Under the pieces are notes generated by a model that ran no database searches, had not been told where the DNA came from, and saw nothing but the letters and a program-made list of their open reading frames with translations. This document shows, piece after piece, positions 1 to 4,337 of a stretch of 6,027 bases of DNA (positions are counted from its first letter, which is position 1; each line of letters starts with the position of its first letter). The stretch spans positions 1 through 6,027 of the forward strand of contig JAJYXH010000035.1 of NCBI GenBank assembly GCA_021791075.1. Direction: 5' to 3'. Source of the DNA: Microcaldota archaeon. GTDB taxonomy: Archaea; Micrarchaeota; Micrarchaeia; Micrarchaeales; CABMGC01. The position numbers and the translations under genes were made by a program.

Positions 1-1
1 A

Positions 2-133
2 AATGCCTCACAGAATATACTCGAAAGGGCTACCGAAGGACATTCGGGAAGTGAAGCCTCTGGAGACGATGTAAGACATCGTGCAAATGGTGCGGTTGCC
101 ACTGAAGGAGGAACTATACAGGTGGCATCATGA
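2..133 (+). CDS. tnpB: RNA-guided endonuclease TnpB, C-terminal fragment (5' end outside window)
   Basis: This is the last 43 codons of a TnpB (OrfB) protein, open from the left edge to TGA at 131-133. The first visible residues NASQNIL match the end of the RuvC-III motif (D-R-D-x-N-A-x-x-N-I-L); the catalytic Asp should lie just left of the window. The SGDDVR segment at about residues 23-28 of the fragment and the short polar tail are also typical of TnpB C-termini. TnpB is the ancestor of Cas12 nucleases and cuts DNA under guidance of a reRNA/omega-RNA made from the 3' end of its own gene and the element's right end. Nothing in the visible part is broken, but intactness cannot be judged from 43 codons. 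Confidence 0.85.
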   Translation, partial: NASQNILERATEGHSGSEASGDDVRHRANGAVATEGGTIQVAS

Positions 134-206
134 CAACCATCAGAAGCCACCTTGGAAGCCCACGACTTCAGTCGTGGGAGGGTGTCACAACCCTGTCAAA
201 TAAATG
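70..206 (+). ncRNA. Possible TnpB guide RNA (omega-RNA/reRNA); ends approximate
   Basis: In IS200/IS605 elements the guide RNA overlaps the 3' end of tnpB, includes the right-end hairpin, and continues for roughly 16-20 nt into host DNA, which acts as the guide. Placed on this sequence the guide would start right after TCAC at 188 and read AACCCTGTCAAATAAATG. That is the spacer immediately upstream of the aquaporin start codon at 220. Position and presence are inferred from the family; only the tnpB tail and the hairpin are directly seen. The 5' end is a rough guess. Confidence 0.35.
159..178 (+). repeat. IS605-type right-end hairpin
   Basis: A perfect 8-bp inverted repeat (CCCACGAC / GTCGTGGG) with loop TTCA. 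In this family the subterminal hairpin is what the TnpA transposase recognises on single-stranded DNA, and on RNA it is part of the omega-RNA scaffold next to the guide. Confidence 0.85.
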
Positions 207-210
207 TATT

Positions 211-214
211 GGTG
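211..214 (+). promoter_or_regulatory. Ribosome binding site for the aquaporin gene
   Basis: GGTG, complementary to CACC near the 3' end of archaeal 16S rRNA, lies 5 nt before ATG at 220. The same motif and spacing precede uS13 (GGTG at 1832-1835). It supports ATG 220 over the in-frame ATG at 130, which lies inside the insertion element. Confidence 0.55.
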
Positions 215-219
215 CATCA

Positions 220-918
220 ATGGCAAAGATTGGCAAAGGCCCCTCACTCTGGCAGAAGGCCGCCGTCGAGGCGATCGGGGTATTTCTTCTTGTCTTCTTC
301 GGAATGGGAGCTGTGGTGGGGGCGAATCTCTCGGCTCCGGGGTTTGTGCTTCTATCATCTGCGCTAGCGCACGGACTGGCGCTTGCAATAGCCGTCACAA
401 TTGCCCTGGGGATCTCCGGAGGCCACATAAATCCTGCGGTAACGGTCTCGATGTGGATCACCAGAAGGATAAGGTCCAGGGACGCTATAGTCTATATAAT
501 CTCGCAGGTGCTCGGCGGATCGGCGGCGACGATTGCCCTTCTTGCGGCCCTGCCTGTAAGCCTTCATCCTTTAGTTGCTTCTGGCGCGCCCGCCCTGGCT
601 CAGGGCGTAACCGTCTTGCAGGGGATAATAGTCGAGGCGCTCATAACATTTGCGCTTGTCTTTGCAGTCTTTGGAACTGCGGTAGACAAGAGATCGGTAA
701 GAATGGGCGGCTTTGGGATAGGGCTCACGCTCATGATAGGGATACTCTTCGCAGGTCCAATTACTGGGGCTGCAGCAAACCCGGCAGTGGCGCTGGGGCC
801 CGAGCTCATGCTCATGAACTTCTCAAACTGGTATGTCTATTGGATAGGGCCGGTAATAGGGGGAGTCATAGCTGCGCTGCTATACCAGTATGTGATTCTC
901 GGAAAAGAGCGGAGCTGA
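220..918 (+). CDS. Aquaporin / MIP-family channel with altered second NPA motif
   Basis: This 232-aa membrane protein has the usual length and layout of the major intrinsic protein family: six hydrophobic helices and two half-helices carrying NPA motifs. Helix 1 has the conserved Glu (VEAIGVFLLVFFG, E17). The first NPA sits in SGGHINPAVT at residues 71-73 and the second in GAAANPAVALGP at 187-189. MIP channels pass water, glycerol or small neutral solutes across the cytoplasmic membrane. Oddly, the residue after the second NPA, normally the Arg of the aromatic/arginine selectivity filter, is Val190, so the pore is probably less polar and selectivity cannot be predicted. The frame is open back to 130, but those 30 codons lie in the IS605 right end and I exclude them. 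The gene starts about 30 bp past the IS boundary, so the insertion has probably replaced or trimmed its native promoter. A weak AT stretch (AAATAAAT, 198-205) is the only promoter candidate inside. Confidence 0.92.
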   Translation: MAKIGKGPSLWQKAAVEAIGVFLLVFFGMGAVVGANLSAPGFVLLSSALAHGLALAIAVTIALGISGGHINPAVTVSMWITRRIRSRDAIVYIISQVLGGSAATIALLAALPVSLHPLVASGAPALAQGVTVLQGIIVEALITFALVFAVFGTAVDKRSVRMGGFGIGLTLMIGILFAGPITGAAANPAVALGPELMLMNFSNWYVYWIGPVIGGVIAALLYQYVILGKERS

Positions 919-1002
919 GATAAGGGAAAGGTGCGTACTGCGGCCACTCCATTGACGTGAGGAACTTATTCCAGAGGTAATACAATCCGCATCAGCTGAA
1001 CA

Positions 1003-1014
1003 AAAGTTTAAATA
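1003..1014 (+). promoter_or_regulatory. Archaeal promoter (BRE/TATA) for the 1045 gene
   Basis: AAAG followed by TTTAAATA (1007-1014) looks like a BRE plus TATA box. Transcription would begin around 1036, about 8 nt before ATG 1045. This placement excludes TTG at 1015 as start, because it would lie upstream of the transcript. Confidence 0.65.
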
Positions 1015-1044
1015 TTGCGATATGGCATCCTAGATTGTGGGTAT

Positions 1045-1593
1045 ATGTCAGCAATAACGCGCATCAGGGGGTCTGAAAGCCACGGTCTTGTAACGTCAAA
1101 GAGTGTGGAGCTGGAGCATGGCCGACTGGCAACATTGAAGGTTGTGGAGATGAGGCCGGAAGAGATGGCGGATTGCCACACATCTGATGCAATTGCGGAA
1201 TATCAGGAAGGAAAGCTGATAAGATCGGGCCAGCTGGCACAGTTGGCAAAGGCAGATCCTGTGCTCTTCGAGAGCCTTGCAGGCAAGCCCTTCTATCTTG
1301 GTGACGAGCCCGGCGCACTGCCCGAGTCGCTGTGCAGGATAGACAGAAAGGCAGGGAAGATAGAACCTGTATCTCCCATAGAGTGGAACCACAGGCTCGA
1401 TTTCGATGAGAAGGTCGTCTCGCACGGTGGCAATCAGCGCATGTCAGCAATAATCGGAAGAAAGGGATTTACCGACAGGATACTTGACATATCGGGGAAT
1501 TACAGGGCCAACTATCTGGTTCCGATAGTGGTAGTCGTTCAGGAAGCACACGCCGATACCAACAAGGCAGCAGCCGCAGCCAAGAGAGGGTAA
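1045..1593 (+). CDS. Conserved-looking hypothetical protein, 182 aa, no recognised domain
   Basis: I do not recognise this protein. It is soluble by appearance: no signal peptide and no membrane segment, only a short hydrophobic run YLVPIVVVVQ near the C-terminus that looks like a buried beta strand. It ends in a small polar tail rich in alanine and lysine (NKAAAAAKRG), like the tails of the ribosomal proteins downstream. Two cysteines occur, with no paired CxxC motif. The start is placed at ATG 1045 because a good TATA box at 1007-1014 predicts transcription from about 1036; the longer TTG form (1015) would begin before the transcript. High-GC codon use like the ribosomal genes argues for a resident gene rather than recent transfer. 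It is monocistronic, flanked by the aquaporin and by the tRNA-Ser promoter region. No function can be offered. Confidence 0.8.
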   Translation: MSAITRIRGSESHGLVTSKSVELEHGRLATLKVVEMRPEEMADCHTSDAIAEYQEGKLIRSGQLAQLAKADPVLFESLAGKPFYLGDEPGALPESLCRIDRKAGKIEPVSPIEWNHRLDFDEKVVSHGGNQRMSAIIGRKGFTDRILDISGNYRANYLVPIVVVVQEAHADTNKAAAAAKRG

Positions 1594-1615
1594 TAATCGC
1601 TTTCTCCGACCTCCC

Positions 1616-1630
1616 AAAGCAACTTTTATA
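1616..1630 (+). promoter_or_regulatory. Upstream tandem promoter P1 (tRNA-Ser / uS13 operon)
   Basis: AAAGCAACTTTTATA contains a strong TATA box (TTTTATATA from 1624). Transcription from about 1650 would yield a leader of roughly 60 nt before the tRNA. The decamer GCAACTTTTA (1619-1628) recurs exactly at P2, 52 bp downstream, so the two promoters look like a duplicated module. Between them lies a small inverted repeat TAAGG-CCGC-CCTTA (1656/1657-1669). Confidence 0.55.
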
Positions 1631-1670
1631 TACTCTACTATTGATAATATAGTGTTAAGGCCGCCCTTAG

Positions 1671-1684
1671 GCAACTTTTAATAA
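1671..1684 (+). promoter_or_regulatory. Downstream tandem promoter P2 for tRNA-Ser
   Basis: GCAACTTTTAATAA repeats the P1 decamer. The TATA centre near 1679 predicts initiation around 1705, a few bases before the tRNA 5' end at 1711. It is the most likely tRNA promoter and may also serve the ribosomal operon, whose first start codon lies only 11 nt past the tRNA. Confidence 0.6.
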
Positions 1685-1748
1685 GATGAAAGGTTGAATA
1701 CCTACTACTTGCCAGGGTGGCAGAATCCGGTAACGCGTGCGCCTGGAA

Positions 1749-1760
1749 ACAGGTCCCGTT
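1749..1760 (+). other. Anticodon-loop tRNA intron, 12 nt (canonical 37/38 position)
   Basis: The sequence ACAGGTCCCGTT interrupts the anticodon loop between nucleotides 37 and 38. A relaxed BHB can be drawn: outer helix = anticodon stem, 3-nt bulges AAA (1747-1749) and TTA (1759-1761), central helix CTGG/CCCG with one U-C mismatch. The remaining loop is too short for an inner helix. Existence of an insert follows from the loop length; exact ends follow from the model and could shift by one base. Confidence 0.7.
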
Positions 1761-1793
1761 AGCGCATGACTCTTTGAGTCTTTTGGGTTCAAA

Positions 1794-1815
1794 AGCATAT
1801 ACTTAATGCTGAATA
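1794..1815 (+). other. T-loop tRNA intron, 22 nt (non-canonical 59/60 position), perfect BHB
   Basis: The pre-tRNA folds into a textbook bulge-helix-bulge: outer helix TTGGG/CCCAA (the T stem), central 4-bp helix TTCA/TGAA (1788-1791/1810-1813), 3-nt bulges AAA (1792-1794) and TAT (1814-1816), inner helix GCAT/ATGC (1795-1798/1806-1809) with loop ATACTTA. Cutting after the second base of each bulge removes 22 nt and restores the consensus T loop TTCAAAT. Confidence 0.88.
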
Positions 1816-1840
1816 TCCCAACCCTGGCGTTGGTGTTTAC

Positions 1841-2482
1841 ATGGCTGAAGAGAGGAGACAACAGAAGGAGCAGAAGGCGGATGCCCTAGGCATCATCAGG
1901 ATGGCCGGAAGGGACATCAAGGGTAGTTACAACATTGTCGGGGCTCTGATGCAGATAAAGGGGATAGGGTACAACATGGCGCACGCCCTCGCCCTCACGG
2001 CCGAGAGGCAGCACGGAATAACTGCGAACACGAAGATAGGCACGCTCAACGAGGAGCAGATGGCTAAGATAGAGTTGCTCATGAAGGATCCGCTCAAGGC
2101 AGGAGTTCCGGAGTACATGCTCAACAGGAGAAAGGACGTTGATACTGGAATAACAACGCACTTCGTAGGAACCGATCTTATCGTTTCAGTAAAGCAGGAT
2201 ATTGACAGGGACATACGCTCGCAGTCGTGGCGCGGATTAAGGCACATGTACGGCCAGAAGGCCAGAGGTCAGAGGACAAGGTCGACCGGAAGAACCGGCG
2301 CGACTGTCGGAGTCACGAAGGCCAAGGTCGAGGCTGCTGCAAAGCCCGCGCCTGGAGGAAAGCCCGGCGCGCCAGGAGCAGTGCCAGCCGCCGCAGCGCC
2401 CGGAGCTTCTGCTCCTGCCGGAGCCACGCCCGCAGCCGCGAAGCCTGCCGAGAAACCAGCCGCAAAGCCAGCGGCAAAGTGA
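1841..2482 (+). CDS. rps13: Small ribosomal subunit protein uS13
   Basis: uS13 sits in the head of the 30S subunit, contacts uS19 and the P-site tRNA, and bridges to the 50S subunit. The archaeal form is seen in IRMAGRDIKGSYNIVGAL (18-35), the helix-hairpin-helix segment IKGIGYNMAHAL (39-50), WRGLRHMYGQKARGQRTR (130-147) and the signature GRTGATVGV (150-158). The family core ends near residue 160. The last 50 or so residues are low-complexity Ala/Pro/Gly/Lys, making the protein 213 aa against roughly 150 in most archaea. ATG 1841 has an RBS GGTG at 1832-1835. It is the first gene of the uS13-uS4-uS11 operon, 12 bp from uS4, and follows the tRNA-Ser by 11 nt. A TATA-like CATATACT inside the tRNA T-loop intron (1796-1803) could provide an extra promoter. 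Confidence 0.97.
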   Translation: MAEERRQQKEQKADALGIIRMAGRDIKGSYNIVGALMQIKGIGYNMAHALALTAERQHGITANTKIGTLNEEQMAKIELLMKDPLKAGVPEYMLNRRKDVDTGITTHFVGTDLIVSVKQDIDRDIRSQSWRGLRHMYGQKARGQRTRSTGRTGATVGVTKAKVEAAAKPAPGGKPGAPGAVPAAAAPGASAPAGATPAAAKPAEKPAAKPAAK

Positions 2483-2494
2483 TGGTGATACTTA

Positions 2495-3064
2495 ATGGGA
2501 GACCCAAAGAAAATAAGAAGGAAGTACGAGAAGACCAAGATGATGTGGAACCGTGAGAGGATAGACCAGGAGCATGGCATCAGGGACAAGTATGGGCTCA
2601 GCAACCTGAGGGAGCTCTGGAAGGCGACAACAGAGGTCGGAAAGATAAGGAGGAACGTCAGGGAGGTTCTCGCAGGAAGATCCTCTAACCAGGTCGGAAG
2701 CCAGATGATAGCAAGGCTGGCAAGGTACGGGATAGTCAAGCCCGAGGCAACGCTCGACGACCTTCTCGTGGTAAGCCCTGAGGCCATACTCGAGAGAAGA
2801 TTGCAGTCAATAGTATTCAGAAAGGGAATGGCAAAGAGTGCAAGGCAGGCCCGCCAGCTGATCTCGCACGGGTTCATCTCCGTCAACGGAAGGAAGATCA
2901 ATGCGGCAGGGTACCTCGTCACGAAGAGCGAGGAGGGAATGATCTCGTACTACAAGCCAATAAATCTCGATCACAATGCAAAGCAGGGGGCAACTGCGAC
3001 TGGCGCATCGAAGGCGCCCGCGCCTGCAACCGAAGAGAAGAAGGAGGAACCCAAAGGTGAATGA
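2495..3064 (+). CDS. rps4: Small ribosomal subunit protein uS4
   Basis: uS4 is a primary 16S rRNA binder that nucleates 30S body assembly and lines the mRNA entry channel with uS3 and uS5. The archaeal form (189 aa) begins MGDPKKIRRKYEKTKMMW, has YGLSNLRELW (33-42), and carries the RNA-binding S4 domain from ERRLQS (100-105) through ARQLISHGFISVNGRKIN (119-136). A low-complexity Ala/Lys/Glu tail follows from about residue 158. The start is set by GGTGAT at 2484-2489, 5 nt before ATG and just past the uS13 stop. The TGA stop overlaps an ATG (ATGA at 3061-3064), and the last Gly-Glu codons contain the RBS of uS11, so translation is probably coupled. Confidence 0.97.
   Translation: MGDPKKIRRKYEKTKMMWNRERIDQEHGIRDKYGLSNLRELWKATTEVGKIRRNVREVLAGRSSNQVGSQMIARLARYGIVKPEATLDDLLVVSPEAILERRLQSIVFRKGMAKSARQARQLISHGFISVNGRKINAAGYLVTKSEEGMISYYKPINLDHNAKQGATATGASKAPAPATEEKKEEPKGE
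3056..3060 (+). promoter_or_regulatory. uS11 ribosome binding site that selects ATG 3067
   Basis: GGTGA lies within the final codons of uS4. Its GGTG core is 7 nt from ATG 3067, the same distance as at uS4 (2484-2487 to 2495), but only 1 nt from the overlapping ATG 3061. This favours 3067 as the uS11 start. Confidence 0.65.
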
Positions 3065-3066
3065 TC

Positions 3067-3573
3067 ATGGCAAGCCCGAAAACGAAGAAGGTAGCTGAAC
3101 AGTCGCAGCAGAAACAGAAGGAGTCTAAGAAGGGCCTTGTCGCATACGAGAACGTAGTAGCCGACGTGCAGCAGAGGATAAAGCCCAAGGGAACCAGGTG
3201 GGGCGTAGCGCATGTATACTCATCGAAGAACAACACGATAATAACGGTCACGGACCTCTCCGGATCAGAGACGATATCAACGGGCAGCGGCGGAATGGTC
3301 GTCGACGCGGGGCACGAGGGGGGATCGCCTTACGCTGCTATGCAGGCTACCTACAAGGTCGCCGCGAACGCCCTTGAGAAGGGGGTCACGCACATCAACA
3401 TAAAGATAAGGGCTCCGGGGGGGCACAACTCGAAGACTCCGGGACACGGGGCGCAGTCGGTGGTCAGGGCGCTCGCAAGGAGCGGATTCAAGATCGGGAG
3501 CATCGAGGACGTCACCCCGATTCCGACGGACACTACAAAGAGGCCGGGCGGAAGAAGGGGAAGGAGAGTATAA
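3067..3573 (+). CDS. rps11: Small ribosomal subunit protein uS11
   Basis: uS11 lies on the 30S platform near the mRNA exit and E site. The 168-aa protein has a Lys/Gln-rich N-terminal extension of about 40 residues, then the core: WGVAHVYSSKNNTIITVTDLSG, GGMVVDAGHEGGSPYAAM, the nearly invariant RAPGGHNSKTPGHGAQSVVRAL, and the basic C-terminus RPGGRRGRRV. Start 3067 is chosen from RBS spacing; the two-codon-longer start at 3061 cannot be fully excluded. In many archaea the next gene is RNA polymerase subunit D, followed by uL13 and uS9. Here the operon order stops after uS11, so those genes must lie elsewhere. Confidence 0.97.
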   Translation: MASPKTKKVAEQSQQKQKESKKGLVAYENVVADVQQRIKPKGTRWGVAHVYSSKNNTIITVTDLSGSETISTGSGGMVVDAGHEGGSPYAAMQATYKVAANALEKGVTHINIKIRAPGGHNSKTPGHGAQSVVRALARSGFKIGSIEDVTPIPTDTTKRPGGRRGRRV

Positions 3574-3606
3574 TCCCTCTGTTTGTTTGGCACAGGAATT
3601 GATGAG

Positions 3607-4200
3607 ATGAAAGGCAAGTTTGACTACATCGTCGTCCTCGGATTCCTTACGGATTCAAGGAGCAGGCTCTACAACATACTCATCACAAGGCTGGACAAGG
3701 CCGCAGAGCTCTACCATGCGGGTCTCGCCAAAAAGATAGTAGTCACCGGAGGCGGCAGGATGAAGGGAGCCGTGGGCACTGAGGCAGAGGTCATGAAGAG
3801 ATATCTCGTCTCCAAGGGCATCAAGCCCGGTTCTATAGCGACGGAGCAGAAGGCGCGCAACACCATCGGGAACGCTTTCTACACAAAGCTCAAGATAGAC
3901 GCCGCAGGGAGGCAACCATCGATTCTTGTAGTCACCTCCGACTTCCATATGCCAAGGTCAAGGTTGATCTTCAGGAAGATCTTCGGAAAGGGAAGGAGGA
4001 TTGCATTCGCCGAGTCAAGGGTCCCGGACAGGAAGGTCTTTGCCAAGGCAGTTGCATACGAGAGGGAGTCGCTTAAGGATACGAAGAAATATCTGGACGG
4101 AGTGAGCTTTAGAAGCTCTGCCAGATCAGTAATGGAGAGACTTGAAGAGTACGGGAGCAGGCCGATGCCAGAGGCGATGAGAAAACGGATGTGGTACTAG
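3607..4200 (+). CDS. DUF218 (YdcF/SanA-like) domain protein
   Basis: This 197-aa protein shows the DUF218 pattern: strand DYIVVLG (6-12), LYHAGLAKKIVVTGGG (35-50), TEAEVMKRYLVSKGI (58-72), a conserved Glu (E80) and NT (85-86) in IATEQKARNTIGN, and TSDFHMPRSRLIFRKIF (110-126). The fold is a Rossmann-like alpha/beta domain; E. coli YdcF binds S-adenosylmethionine, and SanA/ElyC relatives act in envelope biology, but no reaction is established for archaeal members. Unlike SanA there is no membrane anchor, so it should be cytosolic. ATG 3607 is preferred because the domain starts five residues later; TTG 3583 would add eight non-conserved residues. It follows uS11 by 33 bp on the same strand with no clear TATA box, so it is probably read from the ribosomal operon. 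High-GC codon use matches its neighbours. Confidence 0.88.
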   Translation: MKGKFDYIVVLGFLTDSRSRLYNILITRLDKAAELYHAGLAKKIVVTGGGRMKGAVGTEAEVMKRYLVSKGIKPGSIATEQKARNTIGNAFYTKLKIDAAGRQPSILVVTSDFHMPRSRLIFRKIFGKGRRIAFAESRVPDRKVFAKAVAYERESLKDTKKYLDGVSFRSSARSVMERLEEYGSRPMPEAMRKRMWY

Positions 4201-4205
4201 CACCA

Positions 4206-4213
4206 TTTTTATA
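4206..4213 (+). promoter_or_regulatory. TATA box of tRNA-Gly (possibly also of the downstream gene pair)
   Basis: TTTTTATA is centred about 34 nt before the tRNA, predicting a start near 4236. No other TATA box is visible before the gene at 4338, which begins 21 nt after the tRNA, so read-through from this promoter may express the gene pair. Confidence 0.6.
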
Positions 4214-4243
4214 CCTGTCACGACAATCTTATTCTGCAATAAT

Positions 4244-4316
4244 GCGAACGTAGTCTAGCCTGGTAGGACTCTGGCCTTCCAAGCCAAAAACCCGGGTTCA
4301 AATCCCGGCGTTCGCA
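4244..4316 (+). tRNA. tRNA-Gly(TCC)
   Basis: The 73-nt cloverleaf has acceptor GCGAACG/CGTTCGC (4244-4250/4309-4315), discriminator A4316 and no encoded CCA. The D stem is GTCT/GGAC with one G-U pair, and G18-G19 are present. The anticodon stem is CTGGC/GCCAA around loop CTTCCAA, with anticodon TCC at 4278-4280. The T arm is CCGGG-TTCAAAT-CCCGG. The outermost anticodon-stem pair (27-43) is a C-A mismatch. There is no intron. The 3' half from A37 onward is duplicated at 4910-4946, so this gene appears to have served as an integration site and remained intact. Confidence 0.93.
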
Positions 4317-4317
4317 C
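4281..4317 (+). repeat. Direct repeat / putative attL within tRNA-Gly
   Basis: The 37 bp run from A37 of the anticodon loop through the T arm, the 3' acceptor strand and one base past the discriminator. They match 36 of 37 positions at 4910-4946. Confidence 0.8.
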
Positions 4318-4337
4318 TTTCACTGTCGTGATCGACC

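Larger units (their letters stand above)
1..188 (+). mobile_element. IS200/IS605-family element, right end (left part outside window)
   Basis: The window opens inside the last part of an IS200/IS605 (IS1341-type) element. Two things are seen: the C-terminal reading frame of TnpB ending at 133, and, 25 nt later, the subterminal hairpin typical of this family (stem CCCACGAC at 159-166, loop TTCA, stem GTCGTGGG at 171-178). After the hairpin comes AGGGTGTCAC. I place the element boundary at or just after TCAC (about 188), because elements of this family are cut a few bases past the right-end hairpin; the exact base is inferred. These elements move as single strands, use no terminal inverted repeats and leave no target duplication, so none is expected. 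Whether a tnpA transposase lies upstream cannot be seen. Confidence 0.85.
1711..1829 (+). tRNA. tRNA-Ser(GGA), class II, with two introns
   Basis: Acceptor strands GCCAGGG (1711-1717) and CCCTGGC (1822-1828) pair fully, with discriminator G1829, the base expected for archaeal Ser. T8, A14, G18-G19 and A21 are present. The anticodon stem TGCGC/GCGCA (1738-1742, 1762-1766) encloses 19 nt instead of 7; removing 12 nt leaves loop CTGGAAA with anticodon GGA (1745-1747). A long variable arm GACTC-TTT-GAGTC (1768-1780) marks class II. The T stem TTGGG/CCCAA (1783-1787, 1817-1821) encloses 29 nt instead of 7; removing 22 nt gives the canonical loop TTCAAAT. The spliced RNA is 85 nt. CCA is not encoded. 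The D stem has one A12-C23 mismatch. The gene ends 11 nt before uS13, so tRNA and ribosomal operon are probably co-transcribed. tRNA-Leu was considered, but the anticodon and G73 point to Ser. Confidence 0.85.

Noticed and set aside
130..219. In-frame upstream extension of the aquaporin (ATG 130)
   Set aside because: It lies within the IS605 right end, including the hairpin; the family starts at the ATG 220 region and GGTG at 211-214 fits ATG 220.
204..923. Second long forward frame across the aquaporin
   Set aside because: It is composition-driven by the high-GC aquaporin codons, has no recognisable motif, and overlaps a clear MIP protein.
1711..1829. tRNA-Leu identity, suggested by a D arm resembling bacterial tRNA-Leu
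   Set aside because: After intron removal the loop CTGGAAA gives anticodon GGA, and the discriminator is G, both pointing to Ser.
2269..2922. Long reverse-strand open frame opposite uS13/uS4
   Set aside because: It is a mirror of the Ala/Pro-rich uS13 tail and uS4 coding sequence, with no domain and no ribosome site.
3061..3066. ATG 3061 as uS11 start
   Set aside because: The GGTG motif is only 1 nt away from it; spacing fits ATG 3067 as at uS4.
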